NCBI GenBank assembly: GCA_016714985.1 | Contig: JADKBS010000003.1 | Location: 434,001 to 498,000, forward strand | DNA: 64,000 nt | Source of the DNA: Saprospiraceae bacterium | GTDB taxonomy: Bacteria; Bacteroidota; Bacteroidia; Chitinophagales; Saprospiraceae | Reading direction: 5' to 3' | Shown here: one piece after another, positions 61,361 to 64,000 of the stretch | Numbering within the stretch: position 1 is the first letter of the stretch | How the letters are laid out: each line of letters starts with the position of its first letter | The notes under the pieces: generated by a model | What the model saw: only the letters and a program-made list of their open reading frames with translations | Database searches by the model: none | What the model was told of the DNA's origin: nothing | Made by a program: the position numbers and the translations under genes

Positions 61361-62801
61361 AATACTTAACGCACACATTCTTAGCTTCCGTAAAAAACCG
61401 CAGCGCCTCCACGCCGCCTTCCCTACCTACGCCAGAGCTTTTCACCCCGCCGAAGGGCGTTCGCAAATCCCGCAGCATCCAACAGTTCACCCAGACGATA
61501 CCCGATTGCAGCCGCTCGGCCATGCGGGTCGCTCGGCTGATGTCCTGCGTCCAAAGCGTGGCAGCGAGGCCGTATTCGGTGTCGTTGGCAAGGGCGAGGG
61601 CCTCCGCCTCCGTGTCGAAAGGTTGGAGGGTTACGACAGGGCCGAAAATCTCCTCTTGATTGGTTCGGCAATGATTGGGCAGACCCTCGATGATGGCGGG
61701 GCTGAGGTAGTAGCCGTTGGCCAATTCATCGGAAGGCCGCACGATTTCGCCGCGGCAGAGGAGGATACCGCCTTCTTGCTTCGCAATATCAAGATAGCCC
61801 ATCACCTTGGCCCGGTGCTGCTCGCTGACGAGGGCACCGAGGTCGTTAGTTGGGTCGGCGGGGTCGCCCGTTTTGAGGGCCTTTGCCCTGCGCACCAGTT
61901 CGTCCCGAAATTTTTCATAGATGCTTCTTTCGATATAAACCCTTGAACCACAGAGGCATATCTGCCCATTGTTGGCGAAGCTGGAGCGCACCGTGGTGCT
62001 CACGGCCTCCTCGAAATTGCAATCGGCAAAGATGATGTTCGGGTTTTTGCCGCCCAGTTCCAATGACAGTTTTTTGAACATGGGCGCAGCCGTGCGGGCA
62101 AGGATGCGCCCCGTGGACGTGCCGCCCGTGAAGCTAATGGCCTTGGTTTTTGGGTGCTCCACGATGGCTTGGCCAGCCTTGGGGCCGAGGCCATGCAATA
62201 TATTCAACACCCCAGCGGGCAGCCCGGCTTCGATGCAGATTTGCGACAACAGGTAAGCTGTCATCGGTGTAAGTTCCGAGGGCTTGGCCACCACGCAGTT
62301 GCCGGTGGCGAGGGCGGGCGCTATTTTCCAGGTGAACAGGTAGAGCGGGAGGTTCCAGGGCGAGATACAGCCGACCACACCGATGGGCTGGCGCAGGGTG
62401 TAGTTCACCGCCTGCCCCTCCATTTGGTGCGACTCTGCCCCGAAGTGCAGGATGGCCGTTGCGAAAAAACGGATATTGGCCTGCGCCCGTGGGATGTCCA
62501 CCGTGCGGGCAGTGGTGATGGCCTTGCCGCTGTCACGGCTTTCAGCTTGCGCAAATGGCTCCAGCCGCTCCTCTATCAAGTCGGCGATGCGGTGCAGGAT
62601 GCGGTAGCGCTCGTGTACCCCGCAGCTCGACCAGGCAGGGAAGGCGGCTTCGGCGGCGGCCACGGCAGCCTGTACGTCGCTGGCATCGGAGTCGGGGATG
62701 AGGGAATAGACTTGGCCCGTGGCAGGTTCGTAGTTGTCGAGCCAATCGCCGCTTTGCGCAGCGACGAGTTGGCCATTGATATAGTTGTGTATTTTTTCCA
62801 A
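61359..62801 (-). CDS. Aldehyde dehydrogenase (2-hydroxymuconate-semialdehyde type)
   Basis: 480 aa if started at TTG 62801 (then EKIHNYINGQLVAAQSGDWL); a GTG further up at 62894 lies inside the neighbouring terminator and adds poorly fitting residues. NAD(P)-dependent aldehyde dehydrogenase: PWNLPLYLFTWKIAPALATG, catalytic Glu in LSLELGGKNPNI, catalytic Cys in NNGQICLCGSRVYIE, and C-terminal PFGGVKSSGVGREGG. Closest by eye to the hydroxymuconic-semialdehyde/aminomuconate group used in aromatic or tryptophan breakdown, but broad aldehyde dehydrogenases look similar. Stop overlaps the right tip of the inverted-repeat element. Confidence 0.85.
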   Translation of the reverse strand: MEKIHNYINGQLVAAQSGDWLDNYEPATGQVYSLIPDSDASDVQAAVAAAEAAFPAWSSCGVHERYRILHRIADLIEERLEPFAQAESRDSGKAITTARTVDIPRAQANIRFFATAILHFGAESHQMEGQAVNYTLRQPIGVVGCISPWNLPLYLFTWKIAPALATGNCVVAKPSELTPMTAYLLSQICIEAGLPAGVLNILHGLGPKAGQAIVEHPKTKAISFTGGTSTGRILARTAAPMFKKLSLELGGKNPNIIFADCNFEEAVSTTVRSSFANNGQICLCGSRVYIERSIYEKFRDELVRRAKALKTGDPADPTNDLGALVSEQHRAKVMGYLDIAKQEGGILLCRGEIVRPSDELANGYYLSPAIIEGLPNHCRTNQEEIFGPVVTLQPFDTEAEALALANDTEYGLAATLWTQDISRATRMAERLQSGIVWVNCWMLRDLRTPFGGVKSSGVGREGGVEALRFFTEAKNVCVKY

Positions 62802-62870
62802 AGCAAAAAGGTTAGGGGGCGAAAGTCGGGAAATTCTGGTGTATTGCGGCAAGCAAAAAATCCAAAAAAC

Positions 62871-62905
62871 AAAAGCCCCATGCTTTGTCGGCACGGGGCT
62901 TTTTA
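62871..62905 (-). terminator. Terminator of the Ala/Glu-rich repeat protein gene
   Basis: AAAAGCCCC ... GGGGCTTTT with a 15-base loop containing further pairing; T-run on the minus strand, 23 bases after the stop of the gene at 62928. Confidence 0.85.
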
Positions 62906-62927
62906 TCGTTGAAAAGATTAGCCTTGA

Positions 62928-64000
62928 TTAAGCTTCTTCTTTTTTCTCGCTATCAGTAGGCTCAGCTGCTTCGCCCTCGGCCACTACTTCTTCCGTAGCG
63001 GCGGCAGGCTCCTCCGCAGGCGCTTCCTCCGTTACTTCCTCGGTGGCAGCAACAGGCTCCTCCGTAGGTGCTTCTTCCGATGTTTCCTCCGTAGCAGCAA
63101 CAGGCTCCTCCGCAGGCGCTTCCTCCGTTACTTCTTCTGTTGCAGCGGCAGGTGCTTCCTCGGTAGCAGCAACAGGCTCTTCGGCAGGTGCTTCCTCCGT
63201 TGCAGCGGCAGGCGCTTCCTCGGTCGCAACAGCCTCTTTGATGTCTTCCTTCATCTCTTCGATGGCCTCTTCGATTTTGTCGCCAATGACGCTGGCAACG
63301 GCCTTCACCGTGTCAACGATGTCGTCGAAAGATTCGCCCATGATGGTGCTGACGGCTGCAAGGATAGACTCATTTTTTGGTGCTTCGGCCACTGGTTCCG
63401 CTGCTGCTGGCTCTTCTGTTACTGCTTCTTCACTGGCTGGCGTTTCAGTAACGGCTTCCTCGGCAGGGGCAGCTTCGGCTACCTTCTTGCCCTTGGTCGT
63501 GGAGATTTCTTCGGCGGCTTTGTCCAATTTTTCAGACACGTCTTCCCGGGCTTCGGCGGCGGCCTTAATTTCACCCACGATTTTCTCCTTGGCGGCTTGC
63601 TGTGCGGCACGGCGGGCTTCTTTCTCCTTCAAGGAAGTGATTTTCCGTTCGAGTTCCTCCCTGGTGGTAATCATCTCGTTCAGTTTTTCTTGCTTGGACC
63701 CCACCCGCTCCTCTATCATCTTGAGCTTTGCTTGGCGTATTTGCGCCTCCAATTGCCCATCGGTCGTGTTGATTTTGTGCATCTGGAACTCCAGGTCGTT
63801 GCGGTCACGACGGATGGACTGGTCCATTTTGTCAATGGCAGAGAGCAGGCCATCGAGGCGGCGCTGTATGCCTTGCAGTTGCGAGCCAGCACCTTCCTTG
63901 CCAGAAGGGTCGCCGGGCTTGGCACCGAAGCGCTTTTGCTTCACGGCCTTGAACGTCCCGTCCAACTTGTCCCATACCTTGTTGCGGTGGTCACGGGTCA
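62928..64000 (-). CDS. Coiled-coil and Ala/Glu/Pro-rich repeat protein (partial)
   Basis: Frame is open to the right edge, so the N-terminus is outside the window (visible start ...TRDHRNKVWDKLDGTFKAVK). First part: coiled coil (SQLQGIQRRLDGLLSAIDKM ... EELERKITSLKEKEARRAAQ). Middle: predicted amphipathic helix (FDDIVDTVKAVASVIGDKIE). Last ~120 residues: low-complexity repeats of the kind TEEAPAEEPVAA, with DNA repeats of ~40-60 bp that invite slippage. Strongly acidic tail ending KKEEA. Not recognised; might be a DNA/RNA- or membrane-associated structural protein. Confidence 0.7.
   Translation of the reverse strand, partial: TRDHRNKVWDKLDGTFKAVKQKRFGAKPGDPSGKEGAGSQLQGIQRRLDGLLSAIDKMDQSIRRDRNDLEFQMHKINTTDGQLEAQIRQAKLKMIEERVGSKQEKLNEMITTREELERKITSLKEKEARRAAQQAAKEKIVGEIKAAAEAREDVSEKLDKAAEEISTTKGKKVAEAAPAEEAVTETPASEEAVTEEPAAAEPVAEAPKNESILAAVSTIMGESFDDIVDTVKAVASVIGDKIEEAIEEMKEDIKEAVATEEAPAAATEEAPAEEPVAATEEAPAAATEEVTEEAPAEEPVAATEETSEEAPTEEPVAATEEVTEEAPAEEPAAATEEVVAEGEAAEPTDSEKKEEA

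Noticed and set aside
62801..62894. N-terminal extension of the aldehyde dehydrogenase from GTG 62894
   Set aside because: It would begin inside the terminator hairpin of the upstream gene and adds residues not seen in the family.

Overview
The window comes from the chromosome of a Bacteroidota bacterium, most likely in or near the Saprospiraceae (inference). Reasons: a TonB-dependent receptor with a carboxypeptidase-like N-terminal domain, a type IX secretion plug protein and two proteins with type IX C-terminal sorting domains, lipoproteins and Tat-exported oxidoreductases typical of the phylum, promoters of the TTTG / TAnnTTTG type, and few Shine-Dalgarno sequences. No rRNA, tRNA or CRISPR array was seen. 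Both ends cut a gene: a TonB receptor at the left (C-terminus missing) and an Ala/Glu-rich repeat protein at the right (N-terminus missing).

Layout. 0-4 kb: TonB receptor, then a compact ATPase + PD-(D/E)xK nuclease pair, a possible unnamed defence module. 4-11 kb: type IX plug protein, lipid-linked sugar flippase, acyl-CoA carboxylase beta, diphosphomevalonate decarboxylase, small XRE regulator. 11-19 kb: glycosyltransferase, a giant frameshifted beta-helix protein and a second type IX cargo protein; a 117-bp copy of the mvaD start region lies on the far side. 18.8-24.9 kb (minus strand): a NAD / ADP-ribose island of NadV, a deoxyribosyltransferase-like protein, ADP-ribosylglycohydrolase, NADAR protein, PARG-type macro protein and PRPP synthetase, preceded by an NrtR-type Nudix regulator and two palindromic operator-like sites. 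25-34 kb: a truncated molybdo-hydroxylase small-subunit gene, GMC oxidoreductase with its Tat partner, orphan XdhC, Gfo/Idh/MocA oxidoreductase, and a frameshifted M16 peptidase. 34-44 kb: two RlaP-like nucleotidyltransferases, a PIN toxin-antitoxin pair, an orphan addiction antitoxin, an intact IS256-family element with target duplication, DUF5615/DUF433 genes, PaaZ, and a toxin-antitoxin cassette with a broken toxin lying between two copies of the paaZ 3' end. 44-64 kb: mostly core genes (DUF4837 lipoprotein, ROK kinase, GtrA, GT39, coiled-coil protein, serine hydrolase, ECF sigma factor, histidine kinase, MFS, LptC, aldehyde dehydrogenase).

The most striking non-coding content is the set of small structured repeats: four copies of a ~127-bp double-hairpin element with terminal inverted repeats and compensatory changes; two (perhaps three) elements with CTGCCAACT/AGTTGGCAG ends sitting exactly between the stop codons of convergent genes, one of which carries a four-helix-bundle (23S-IVS type) gene broken by an amber codon; three TTGATAAGG-type inverted arrays; and several single MITE-like elements. 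Several genes (big type IX protein, M16 peptidase, ParE toxin, four-helix protein, CoxS-like gene) are broken, so the window shows active decay and rearrangement, or some assembly errors.
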